From Maridesulfovibrio sp. (GTDB lineage: Bacteria; Desulfobacterota; Desulfovibrionia; Desulfovibrionales; Desulfovibrionaceae): a DNA stretch of 64,000 nt. Positions 8,348 to 17,972 of this stretch are shown piece after piece. Within the stretch, counting starts at the first letter, position 1; the number at the start of each line of letters is the position of its first letter. The stretch spans positions 1,843,501 through 1,907,500 of the forward strand of contig NZ_OY763930.1 of NCBI RefSeq assembly GCF_963667685.1, given 5' to 3'. The notes beneath the pieces are model-generated. The model made no database searches, was not told where the DNA came from, and saw only the letters and a list, made by a program, of their open reading frames with translations. The position numbers and the translations under genes were made by a program.

Positions 8348-11300
8348 ATGTCTGAACCAGTCACCGTTCCTTTGACCCATGCGGAAAAGCGTATCTATTT
8401 TACCCAGAAGTTGTACCCGGAGTCATCCATGTGGAATGCCCCAGTCTCCTTGCGTCTGGCACAGGGTGATAAAAATATCCTTAAAAAAGCAGCTCTTCTT
8501 GCAATCGATAATATTCCCGGTCTGCATGTTGTGTTCAGTGAAAAAGACGGCCAACCTGTAAAGTTCATTGATAACAGCCTTGGACCTTCCATAGAGCTGC
8601 TTGATTTCAGGGAAGGCGGTGAGAAGTCTTATCTGGAGTGGGCAGAGCAGCAGGCTAAGGTTAAGACCACCATGCTGGATTGCCTTCCGTATAGTGTCTC
8701 GGTGGCCGACATCGGGTCCGGCATTGTCTATATTTATTTCAAAGGGCATCATATAGCCATTGACGGTGGTGGAATTGATTATTTTTTCCGGAGTATTCTG
8801 CTGGCCTACGAAGCTCTTAAAGATGGCGGAGAAGTCAGATTTGATCCTGTCCCTGGGCTTGATGCTGCGTACAAAGATGAGCAGGATTACCTTGAATCTC
8901 AACAGTGCGTGGAAGACAGCAGCTATTGGAATTCAAAGTTCACCACTTATCCGGACCCTATGGACATAACCGGAAAGGTGTCGTCCGCTTCTCGTGAACT
9001 TGAGTTTTACAACTATTTATTTTCCAGAAAGACCTCACGTGAACTTCTCGCCTTCTGTTCGGAAAACAGAGTTTCCCCTTTCCGGGTTGTGCTGGCGGCA
9101 ATATCTGCTGTCCTTTCCCGGACCATGCGCCGTGAGGATATTGTTTTCGGGACCGGGATTGCCAACCGCTGTCCTGAGGGACTTGCTGATTCAGTTGGAA
9201 TGTACGTCAACACTTGCGCCCTTAGAATGCAGGTTGAGCCGGGAATCTCTTTCGGCGAGCTGATTAAGTCTGCCAGCAGCACAGTAAGGGAATGTATCAG
9301 CCACGGCCGCTATCCTTATGATAAATTAGCAGCTGATATCCGCGAAAGGAGCGGGGATGTACCGGACTTGATGGCTTGCACGCTGGTAGAGTTTGTGGGC
9401 AAAAAAATGCCGGATTATGCTGAGTCGATTTTGCACAATTACGGAGAATCTCTTGTTGCTCTGACGGCTTTCATAACCTTCCCCCGCCTTGACGACCTGA
9501 AGAAAAATAAAATCAGCATGAGGCTGGCTTACCAGAAAGCCGTGTTTGAGCAGTGGCAGGTCAAATCTCTGGCCGCATATGTTGAGAAAGCGGTTTTGAA
9601 CGGTATCCGCAACCCTGAAACTCCCGTTTCTCGCCTGGATTTTATGCCCGCCACGGAGATTGATAAGGTACTAAATGATTTTAATGACATAAGAGGAGAC
9701 TGGGAGGTCGAAACCACTCTGAATGAATGCGTTGACAAGACCGTCAGGCGTTTTCCGGGGCGTAGAGCGGTTGTACACCGCGGACGGTCTCTGACTTATG
9801 CTGAACTAGATGCCCATGCAAATTCTCTTGCCCGAAACCTTCAGGAACAGGGGGCCGGACCGGGTACGGTCGTAGGGCTTCTCGCCGATCGTTCCATCGA
9901 ATTGATTGTTGCACAATTGGCTATTCTAAAGACCGGGGCGGCTTTCATGCCTATTGATACCAGTTACCCGGAAGAGCGGATAAGATTCATGCTCGATGAT
10001 ATTTCTGCTCCCCTTGTTGTTACCCAGTCACGTTTTGTGGATCAGATTAATATTGAAAAGGTGAATGTTGTGGATATGGACCACCCGGAAGCCTATTCAC
10101 CAGATTGTTCCGCATTGGAAACATTCTGTTCTCCCGGAGATTTATGCTGCGTTGTCTATACTTCCGGTTCTACGGGTACACCGAAAGGTGTTCTGTTGGA
10201 ACACAGGGGAATCTGTAATATTGTAAACGGGGTAATGCATACGCAGGGCGTCAATGAAGATGACCGCATTGCAAAGCATGCCAGTTTCTCTTTTGATGCC
10301 AGCCTGTTGGAAATTTTTCTCGGTTTTTTCTGCGGCGGTGAAGTGCATATCATTCCCGATGAAATCCGCCTCTCCTTAAGTTCACTTAACGAGTATTACA
10401 GGGCCAATGGCATAACATGGACCTTCCTGACCACCCAGTTGGGTGAGCAGTTCATGAATTTTGTGGAAGATTCATCGCTTAGGGTTCTGAACGTCGGCGG
10501 GGAAAAACTGCGCACTTTCAATCCCGGTAATTCTTCGGTCAGAAACGGTTATGGTCCCACGGAATGCTCTATTTATACCACCCATCACGAAGTTTCAGAG
10601 TGGGCGGAGAACATTCCCATAGGCAGGCCATTCCCGAATTATTCGGTGTACATTCTTGATAAATATGACAATCCGCAGCCTCCGGGATATGGCGGGGAAT
10701 TGTGCATCTACGGTCCCGGTGTTGCGCGGGGCTATCACAAAAGGCCGGAAAAGACTTCGGAATGTTTTGTGCCATGTCCCTTTAAGCCGGGGGAGACTAT
10801 GTACCGTTCCGGCGACCTTGCCTCCTGGACCCCGGAAGGGGAGATCCTGCATCTTGGGCGTATCGACAGACAGGTGAAGCTGCGCGGGTTCCGCATTGAA
10901 TTGGGAGAGATAGAAAACGCGATCCTCGCGGTTGACGGCATATGTGACGCCGCGGTGGTCGATTACAAAGACAGCCGCGGTCACGTTTATCTTTGCGGAT
11001 ATTTTTGCGGATCGGTTGAGGTGGATAGCGTACTTGAAAAACTGGAAGATAAACTTCCTGAATTCATGGTTCCTTCCTATATGATCAAGTTGGACTGTCT
11101 GCCGCTTAACCCTAACGACAAGGTCGATCGCAAGCAGTTGCCGGAACCGGATATCACTGAAAAGTCTGCTGAAGAATATGTAGCTCCGGGAACTGAATTG
11201 GAGCAGGCATTGGCTGATATCTGGGGTGAAGCCCTAGACCGGGCAAAGGTCAGCGCAAAGGCTGATTTTTTCAAGTCCGGTGGAGATTCTCTGAAGGCGG

Positions 11301-14300
11301 TTGCCTTACAGGTGATTATTTCTAAAAAGCTGAAGCGCGACGTTGAACTATCGGCAATATTTGAGCACCCCTCTCCGCGCTTGATGGCAGCCATGCTTGA
11401 AAATACTGAGGGCGGAGTAAATGAAAAAATTCAGCCCGCGCCGACAATGGAATATTATCCGGCAACGATATCGCAACAGCAGCTTTTTCTGCTTAACCGG
11501 ATGAAGGGAATCGGGACCGCTTATAACATGCCATTTTGTATCCGGCTGGAAGGTCCGCTGGATAGTAAAAAACTTTCGACGGCCTTACTTACTATGCTGG
11601 AACGGCATGAATCCCTGCGCAGTGCATTTGAAATTATAGGCGGACGTTGTGTGCAGCGGGTGTTTGATAAAGTGTACCTCAAGCTTGATTTTGTAAACAC
11701 CTCCTCTGATGATCCTGCACAATTCGGAGCCGGGTTTATCCGTCCGTTTGACCTTTCTGCTCCACCGCTCATGCGTGCCAAGCTGGTTTCCTATGATTCG
11801 GAACTGCACTGGTTGCTGCTGGATTTTCATCATATTGCTTTTGACGGAGTTTCCACCGGAGTTTTTCTGGAAGAGCTTTTCGCTCTTTATCAGGGTGCGA
11901 AGCTTGAGCCGTTGCCTTTTCAGCATAAAGATTTCGCTTTTTGGGAAGCGGAACGCCGGGAAGAAAACGAGGCACGGCACAAAAAGTTCTGGACCGAACT
12001 TTTTGAAACAGTTCCCGAAGCGGAGCTGCCCACAGACCTGCCGCGTCCCTCGCATCAGGATTTTGCGGGTGAATCGTACCGACATTTTCTAGAGTTTAGG
12101 CTGAGTGATAAGCTGAGGGCATTGGCTAAAGAACATGGGGCCACGCTGCACCATGTGTTCATGTCAGCTATCGGCATTCTGTTGGGCCGCTGGTCCGGTA
12201 GTGAGGATGTTTGTCTCGGAACCAGCATGAGTGGCCGGGACCGCGCCGGGACTAATGGATTAGTAGGTATGTTCGTACGCACACTGCCTGCCCGCATTCG
12301 GCCGCAGGGAGAGCTGCCTTTCAGCGGACTGCTGGCGGAAACACGCAAGCAGATACTTTCCATTCACGAGCACGCTGAATATCCTATCAGCAGTCTTTAT
12401 GAACATCTGGGCGTGAATCGTGGGCCGGGCCGTCACCCGCTTTTCGATGTGAACTTTGTTTCGCGAAATACCGGGGCCAGCAACCATTATAAGCTGAACG
12501 GAGTCAGTGCTGATGTGGGTATGCTGGAATTGAATACCGCGAAATTCGATATTTCCATTGCACTTGGGGATGACGGGGACAATCTGGTTCTGGATGTCGA
12601 TTACCGTAGTTCTCTTTACCGCAATGAAACCATCGCGCGAATGATCGGACATCTCTGCCGTATATTGGATGTTGTCGGTGATGAACCGGAAACCATGCTT
12701 AAGGATATCGATATCCTGCTGCCCGAGGAGCGGGACAGCCTGCTTAATGATTTCAACCCGGCGGCGACAGAACCGCCCCGGTGGCCGACTGTTTGCCATG
12801 CCATTGCACAACATGCCGCCGAAAAACCGGATCATATTGCGGTGCATGCCGAGGATGGAACTCTGACTTATGCCGAGCTGGATAGGCTGTCCAGCAGGGC
12901 CGCCCGAGCGATTGCGCAGAACGGCGGCGGGAAGGATAAAATAATTGCAGTGGTTGCGGCCCGATCCATCTGGTCGGTTGCGGGGATGCTTGCTGCTCTG
13001 AAGTCAGGTTCAGCTTATGTGGGACTGGATACCGCATATCCCCCGGACCGGGTGCAGTTTATCCTTGAGGACACTGCGGCCCCCTGTGTGCTGGGCACAA
13101 AAGAACAGCTTGCTGGTATCGAACATGGTTGCACGGCCATTGCCATGGACGGACCGCTCCCGGAAGACGACAGTGATCCCGGTCTTGCCGCCGGCGGTGA
13201 TGCGCTGGCCTACTGCATTTTCACCTCCGGCTCCACAGGCAAGCCCAAAGGAGTACTCATCGAGCATCATTCAATGGTCAACTTCATTGACTGGTATGCC
13301 ACACATCATTGCATGGACAGCAATTCAGGTTGCGCCGCCTTTGCCGCCTTCAGTTTTGACGTCTCGGTGGTGCAGGTTTTTGCCCCGCTGGTTTCAGGTT
13401 CCACCCTGCATGTCATTCCAGAAGATCTGCGCCGTTCCCCCACTGATCTTGATGCGTATTTCAATGAACACAAAATCAGCCATGCCCATTTTCCGACCCA
13501 GTTCGCGGAGCAGTACATGCGCATTTGCGACATGGACAGTCTGCGTTATCTGATTGTGGGCGGGGACCGTTTACGTTCTTACAGGCTGGGTAATTTCAGG
13601 CTGACCAACGAGTACGGTCCCAGTGAAACAACCATGGCCTGCCTGAGCTATGATGTACCGAAGATCATGTCCAAGCCGCCAATCGGCAACCCGGTTGCCA
13701 ATACCCGGATTTATATTCTGGATGAGCGGGACCGACTTTGCCCGATCGGTGTGCCCGGAGAAATATGTGTCTCCGGTTCCGGGGTAGGGCGTGGTTACCT
13801 GAACCGTAAGGAATTGACGGATAAACATTTTACTTCCGATCCTTTTGTTCCGGGCCGGCGGATGTTTCGCACCGGGGATAAAGGGTGCTGGCTCCCAGAC
13901 GGGACCGTGGATTTTATCGGTCGTATGGATTTTCAGGTCAAAATCCGTGGCTACCGTATTGAACCGGGAGAGATCGAATCCTGCTTGAGGAAATTTGATT
14001 CTGTTCAGGATTGCGTCGTGGTTCCACTGGATGAACCGGGCGGAAATAAAGTGCTGGCCGCGTATCTTTGCGCTGCACAGGAACTTGATTCTTCTGAAAT
14101 CCGTTCTATGCTTAAACGGGAATTACCAGAGTACATGGTCCCGGCCCATGTGGTTCAGCTGGAAAAATTCCCTTTGAACCGCAATGGTAAGGTTGACCGC
14201 ACAAAACTGCCCCGCCCGGAAGTTGCCGGACCCTCAACCGGACCGTTTGAACCACGCAATCACAAGGAAGAACGCATAGCCAAGGCTTGGGAAAAGGTTC

Positions 14301-16135
14301 TCGGACATCGCGGCTTCGGCCTTTACGATTCCTTTTTCGATATCGGCGGGGATTCCCTGAGCGCAATAGGTCTGCTGGCTGAGTTGAGTGATTCTTATGA
14401 CATCAGTGCTTCGGACCTCTTCGCTCATACCTCAATTGCCGATCAGGCCGCAAACTTCCGGGATGCGGAAGTCGGGCGTTCGGCAAGGTTGTTGCGGCTT
14501 AAAGAACTTGCCAAAGCTCCGGCTGAAGATGAGTTCATAAATGACCAGATTGCGGCTTATGCCGCTGCTTGCGAATTGGACCGCGAGCTGGATACTGAAA
14601 CAGTGCGTGAACCTGAGCACCTGCTTCTGACCGGGGCCACCGGAACACTGGGTATTTACCTGTTGCGGGAGCTGCTGCAAAGCACCAAAGCAAAAGTTAC
14701 TGCTATTGTCCGCGCAGTGGATGACCATGCCGCTCAAAAGCGTCTTGCTGATTTTTATCTGGAACGGTTCGGAAGTTCGCTTGAAGATGACGGCAGGGAA
14801 CGGGTTGAAATTCTGGCCGGAGACCTTGGCCGCGATGATTTCGGGCTATCTGCTCAGTCTTTTGAACGTCTTGCCGGAGATGTTGATGCTATCCTGCATT
14901 CCGCAGCCCTGACCAGCCATTATGGAGATTGGGAGGTTTTTGAGACAGCAAACGTGACCAGTGTGAAAAATCTGGTCGCCTTCGCCCGCCGGGGCCGGGA
15001 GAAAGCGGTCCACCATATCTCGACCACCTCAATCGGCAGCGGGGATGTGGAAGGGCGCAACCGTATCCTTTTCACGGAATTTGACGTTGATCTGGGACAG
15101 AAACCCGGCAACCTCTATGTGCGTTCCAAGCTTGAGGCTGAAATTCTGCTTGAAAAATACCGGGCTGAAGGTCTGGCAGTCAATGTCTACCGCGCCGGGA
15201 ATATCACCTGCGATTCACAGACCGGGGTTTTTCAGAGCAATGTTGAAGATAATGCCTTTTATCAGCAGTTGCGCTGCTATGTTAACCTCGGTGCAGCACC
15301 GGACCTTACTGATTCCCGCAATATGTCTTATGTGGACCAGTCGGCGCAGGCAATTGTCGCGGCCCTGATTCGTCCCGGCGTACTCGGACAGACATTCCAT
15401 ATCCACAATCCGCATTTGATGAGTCTTTCCAAAGCCCTTGCGGATGAAAGTCTGGGTCTGCGCATTGAGCGGATGGAGTTTGATGAGTTTATCGAATTTG
15501 TGGCCCGCCATGCCGGGTGCGTTGGATTCGATACCTATGTTGAGCGGCTGCTGGTTCATTTGGGCTGGCAGGACTGGCTGACAAATTCCGGGTCAACTTC
15601 CGCACAGGTTCGGGTGGACCGTTCCGCCGAATTGCTCGGACGTTGCGGATTTGTTTGGAAAGAGCCCCGTCCGCAGGATCTGGCCCAGTTTGTTAAAAAG
15701 GCCCTCGAAGACAGGATTGCCGATCTGCGCAAAACAACATTCAGCATTTTGAGCTTAGATGCTCTTGAAGCCGTAGCCTCACGTATTAAACCTGCCTATT
15801 ACCCGGAGGGAGGATTGATTCAGCAGGAAAATTCTGAACTCGATCAGGTCAGCCTGATAATGGACGGTATGGTAGAAGTTTACCGCCACAGCGCATTGGG
15901 CTGGGTCGGAACTCTTAGGGTTGACAGTTCCGGGGCCTGCTTCGGTGAAGGCGGCGTTCTGGATGGTGGAAAGTCAGGAAACTCGGTGGAAGCCATTGAC
16001 CCAAGCTTCGTCTTTCACTTCTCCATAGAAGATATTCGTAAGTTGGTTATGGATTACCCGCAGCTGGGCCTGGTTCTGCTCAAGCTTTCCAGCCTTAAAA
16101 GGGAACGGGCTGAGCGTCTGTTCATTTCCATGTAA
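8348..16135 (+). CDS. Two-module NRPS with terminal reductase and C-terminal cNMP-binding domain
   Basis: A 2595-residue non-ribosomal peptide synthetase. Domains in order: condensation C1 (about 8-440, HHIAIDG at 134-140); adenylation A1 (460-960, core A3 at 604-614, YGPTE, GRIDRQVKLRG, A10 Lys925); carrier PCP1 (GGDSL, phosphopantetheine Ser981); C2 (1060-1490, HHIAFDG at 1161-1167); A2 (1510-1985, A3 at 1626-1635, Lys1948); PCP2 (Ser2003); thioester reductase (2090-2450, NAD(P) loop GATGTLG at 2096-2102, catalytic Y2257-x3-K2261). A Crp-like cyclic-nucleotide-binding fold follows (about 2475-2595). All catalytic motifs look intact. The reductase should release the product as an aldehyde or alcohol. 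The leading C1 suggests the first residue is N-acylated. In the last domain FGE is kept at 2532-2534, but the Arg that holds the cyclic phosphate is Gly, so its ligand is uncertain. No thioesterase, epimerase or phosphopantetheinyl transferase is present nearby. Confidence 0.95.
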   Translation: MSEPVTVPLTHAEKRIYFTQKLYPESSMWNAPVSLRLAQGDKNILKKAALLAIDNIPGLHVVFSEKDGQPVKFIDNSLGPSIELLDFREGGEKSYLEWAEQQAKVKTTMLDCLPYSVSVADIGSGIVYIYFKGHHIAIDGGGIDYFFRSILLAYEALKDGGEVRFDPVPGLDAAYKDEQDYLESQQCVEDSSYWNSKFTTYPDPMDITGKVSSASRELEFYNYLFSRKTSRELLAFCSENRVSPFRVVLAAISAVLSRTMRREDIVFGTGIANRCPEGLADSVGMYVNTCALRMQVEPGISFGELIKSASSTVRECISHGRYPYDKLAADIRERSGDVPDLMACTLVEFVGKKMPDYAESILHNYGESLVALTAFITFPRLDDLKKNKISMRLAYQKAVFEQWQVKSLAAYVEKAVLNGIRNPETPVSRLDFMPATEIDKVLNDFNDIRGDWEVETTLNECVDKTVRRFPGRRAVVHRGRSLTYAELDAHANSLARNLQEQGAGPGTVVGLLADRSIELIVAQLAILKTGAAFMPIDTSYPEERIRFMLDDISAPLVVTQSRFVDQINIEKVNVVDMDHPEAYSPDCSALETFCSPGDLCCVVYTSGSTGTPKGVLLEHRGICNIVNGVMHTQGVNEDDRIAKHASFSFDASLLEIFLGFFCGGEVHIIPDEIRLSLSSLNEYYRANGITWTFLTTQLGEQFMNFVEDSSLRVLNVGGEKLRTFNPGNSSVRNGYGPTECSIYTTHHEVSEWAENIPIGRPFPNYSVYILDKYDNPQPPGYGGELCIYGPGVARGYHKRPEKTSECFVPCPFKPGETMYRSGDLASWTPEGEILHLGRIDRQVKLRGFRIELGEIENAILAVDGICDAAVVDYKDSRGHVYLCGYFCGSVEVDSVLEKLEDKLPEFMVPSYMIKLDCLPLNPNDKVDRKQLPEPDITEKSAEEYVAPGTELEQALADIWGEALDRAKVSAKADFFKSGGDSLKAVALQVIISKKLKRDVELSAIFEHPSPRLMAAMLENTEGGVNEKIQPAPTMEYYPATISQQQLFLLNRMKGIGTAYNMPFCIRLEGPLDSKKLSTALLTMLERHESLRSAFEIIGGRCVQRVFDKVYLKLDFVNTSSDDPAQFGAGFIRPFDLSAPPLMRAKLVSYDSELHWLLLDFHHIAFDGVSTGVFLEELFALYQGAKLEPLPFQHKDFAFWEAERREENEARHKKFWTELFETVPEAELPTDLPRPSHQDFAGESYRHFLEFRLSDKLRALAKEHGATLHHVFMSAIGILLGRWSGSEDVCLGTSMSGRDRAGTNGLVGMFVRTLPARIRPQGELPFSGLLAETRKQILSIHEHAEYPISSLYEHLGVNRGPGRHPLFDVNFVSRNTGASNHYKLNGVSADVGMLELNTAKFDISIALGDDGDNLVLDVDYRSSLYRNETIARMIGHLCRILDVVGDEPETMLKDIDILLPEERDSLLNDFNPAATEPPRWPTVCHAIAQHAAEKPDHIAVHAEDGTLTYAELDRLSSRAARAIAQNGGGKDKIIAVVAARSIWSVAGMLAALKSGSAYVGLDTAYPPDRVQFILEDTAAPCVLGTKEQLAGIEHGCTAIAMDGPLPEDDSDPGLAAGGDALAYCIFTSGSTGKPKGVLIEHHSMVNFIDWYATHHCMDSNSGCAAFAAFSFDVSVVQVFAPLVSGSTLHVIPEDLRRSPTDLDAYFNEHKISHAHFPTQFAEQYMRICDMDSLRYLIVGGDRLRSYRLGNFRLTNEYGPSETTMACLSYDVPKIMSKPPIGNPVANTRIYILDERDRLCPIGVPGEICVSGSGVGRGYLNRKELTDKHFTSDPFVPGRRMFRTGDKGCWLPDGTVDFIGRMDFQVKIRGYRIEPGEIESCLRKFDSVQDCVVVPLDEPGGNKVLAAYLCAAQELDSSEIRSMLKRELPEYMVPAHVVQLEKFPLNRNGKVDRTKLPRPEVAGPSTGPFEPRNHKEERIAKAWEKVLGHRGFGLYDSFFDIGGDSLSAIGLLAELSDSYDISASDLFAHTSIADQAANFRDAEVGRSARLLRLKELAKAPAEDEFINDQIAAYAAACELDRELDTETVREPEHLLLTGATGTLGIYLLRELLQSTKAKVTAIVRAVDDHAAQKRLADFYLERFGSSLEDDGRERVEILAGDLGRDDFGLSAQSFERLAGDVDAILHSAALTSHYGDWEVFETANVTSVKNLVAFARRGREKAVHHISTTSIGSGDVEGRNRILFTEFDVDLGQKPGNLYVRSKLEAEILLEKYRAEGLAVNVYRAGNITCDSQTGVFQSNVEDNAFYQQLRCYVNLGAAPDLTDSRNMSYVDQSAQAIVAALIRPGVLGQTFHIHNPHLMSLSKALADESLGLRIERMEFDEFIEFVARHAGCVGFDTYVERLLVHLGWQDWLTNSGSTSAQVRVDRSAELLGRCGFVWKEPRPQDLAQFVKKALEDRIADLRKTTFSILSLDALEAVASRIKPAYYPEGGLIQQENSELDQVSLIMDGMVEVYRHSALGWVGTLRVDSSGACFGEGGVLDGGKSGNSVEAIDPSFVFHFSIEDIRKLVMDYPQLGLVLLKLSSLKRERAERLFISM

Positions 16136-16156
16136 TTACTAGGAATTGAAATAAGA

Positions 16157-17944
16157 ATGAATACAATAGCAATGGGTGCCCGCCACAGTGGGCTTCTTGA
16201 CCGCAAGTACCGAGAGTTCTTTATCCCGACCATACTCATGTCTATGACGACAACCATGTCCATTGTGGTGGACAGCATTATCGTGGGCAATATGCTGGGT
16301 GCGGACGCTCTGGCAGCAGTCAATCTGGCTCTTCCGGTTATGATGGTCTACACCTCGGTAGCGGTAATGCTGGGTTTCGGTGCGGCAACCATAATATCTG
16401 TCTCATTCGGCAAGCGGCAGACCGGTTATGCCGGAGAAATATTCAGCAGTGCCATTGTGGGCATGCTGGCTATAAGTCTGCTTCTTGTTATAGGGCAGAG
16501 TCTCTATCTGGAGTCAATTACCAATATATTGACTAAAGAGCCATCGCTGCGACCGTTGGTCTATGATTTTCTGGAAGAGCTTGTTTACGGCGCGCCGTTG
16601 ATTATCCTGCCGCTGGGGTTGGTTTACAGTCTGCGGGCTGACGGATGGGTGAAGATGGCCTCGGCCATGCTTATCACTTCCAATCTGGTTAACCTTGCAT
16701 TGGACATGCTTTACATAGGGCCTTTGGGTATGGGCATTTCCGGTTCATCACTGGCGACTGTTTCCGGTTATGCTGTGGGCGGACTGTTTTTCTTTGCGTA
16801 TGCCAAGAGCAGTGAACGCAATCTCGGTTTTGATATGTCAATCTGTATGCATCCGGGGAGACTGCTGAAGAACCTCAAGGAAATAGCGGTGACAGGAGCA
16901 CCGGCGGCTTTGAGCAGTATCCTGATTACCATCAAGATTTTAGCCATCAATATAATGGTTCAGGATGTGGCTGGGAAAACCGGGGTGATTGCTTTTTCGG
17001 TATGCCTGTCCTGTCTTTCTTTTGCTTCCATGTTTATTTCCGGAGCGGCGCAGGCCATGACTCCTATAGTGGGAGTTCTTTACGGGGAAAAGGATTATCT
17101 GGGAGTGCGTTTTGTGGTCAAACGGGCCGCGCAGGTCCTGCTTATTTCAGGTGTGATAGTTGTTCTGCTGCTGGAGTTATTTCCCGGAACCGTGCTGCAT
17201 CTTTTCGGAGTCCGTGCTGCGGAAGTACTCGCCGAAGGAATTCCGGCAGTACGTATTTTTGCGGTCAGCCTCATCGGAACATGTTTCTCTTTTCTGGCCA
17301 TGTTTTATTACATGACCATCGGCAGGAAGCGTATTTCTACTGCCATATCCATCGTGCAGGGAGTGGCGATCCTCGTCCCTTCTGCTTATGTTCTTTCAAA
17401 GATCATGGGGGTCAGCGGCATCTGGGTTTCCTTTTCGCTTGCCGAAGCCGGGACCATGCTCATGGTTTACGGATGCTATCAGCGGATGAAACGCAACAAC
17501 CCCGGAAAATATGACAGCATTCTGTTGCTGGATAAGGGGATCGGCACCGGTGATAACGTCTTTGAAGCAACCGGGACGGATGATGAAGAGAGTGTGGAAG
17601 GGATAATGGAAAGACTGTCGTTGTTTCTGAAAGAAATCGAGTTGCAGGAAACAGTAGCCGCAGATATCCGGGACAGTGTCCGGGAAATGCTTTCCAATGT
17701 CGTCCGACATGCCTATCCCGGCAGTCGAAAAGGATTTGTGGATGTCCGCATTAATGATTGTGACGGAAGACTTATTGTCAACCTGCGGGATAGCGGATTG
17801 CAGTTCGATCCGCAGACAGTCATGCCGGAGAATACTGGCAATAAGTCCGGACTTGGGCTGGTGAAGGACAGAACAAATTCTGTTGAATATTCAAGAATTA
17901 TAGGATTCAACAACACAACCCTGACCTTCGTTTACGGGCAATAA
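16157..17944 (+). CDS. MATE-family exporter fused to an RsbW-type ATPase domain
   Basis: A 595-residue fusion. Residues 15-450 form a MATE multidrug/metabolite antiporter with about twelve membrane helices (MSMTTTMSIVVDSIIVGNML near 30-50 is a typical start). Residues about 480-595 form a soluble GHKL ATPase of the RsbW/SpoIIAB anti-sigma type: N-box with Asn514 (EMLSNVVRHAYP), G1 box RDSGLQFDP with Asp545, and G2 loop KSGLGL at 563-568. These kinases normally phosphorylate STAS-domain partner proteins. The gene lies 21 bases after the NRPS and 28 before the next gene, so the obvious role is export of the NRPS product. The fused domain could gate export or signal its state. Both functions are inferred. 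Confidence 0.92.
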   Translation: MNTIAMGARHSGLLDRKYREFFIPTILMSMTTTMSIVVDSIIVGNMLGADALAAVNLALPVMMVYTSVAVMLGFGAATIISVSFGKRQTGYAGEIFSSAIVGMLAISLLLVIGQSLYLESITNILTKEPSLRPLVYDFLEELVYGAPLIILPLGLVYSLRADGWVKMASAMLITSNLVNLALDMLYIGPLGMGISGSSLATVSGYAVGGLFFFAYAKSSERNLGFDMSICMHPGRLLKNLKEIAVTGAPAALSSILITIKILAINIMVQDVAGKTGVIAFSVCLSCLSFASMFISGAAQAMTPIVGVLYGEKDYLGVRFVVKRAAQVLLISGVIVVLLLELFPGTVLHLFGVRAAEVLAEGIPAVRIFAVSLIGTCFSFLAMFYYMTIGRKRISTAISIVQGVAILVPSAYVLSKIMGVSGIWVSFSLAEAGTMLMVYGCYQRMKRNNPGKYDSILLLDKGIGTGDNVFEATGTDDEESVEGIMERLSLFLKEIELQETVAADIRDSVREMLSNVVRHAYPGSRKGFVDVRINDCDGRLIVNLRDSGLQFDPQTVMPENTGNKSGLGLVKDRTNSVEYSRIIGFNNTTLTFVYGQ

Positions 17945-17972
17945 TTTAGGTTGCCCCCAAAAAGGAGAACTC

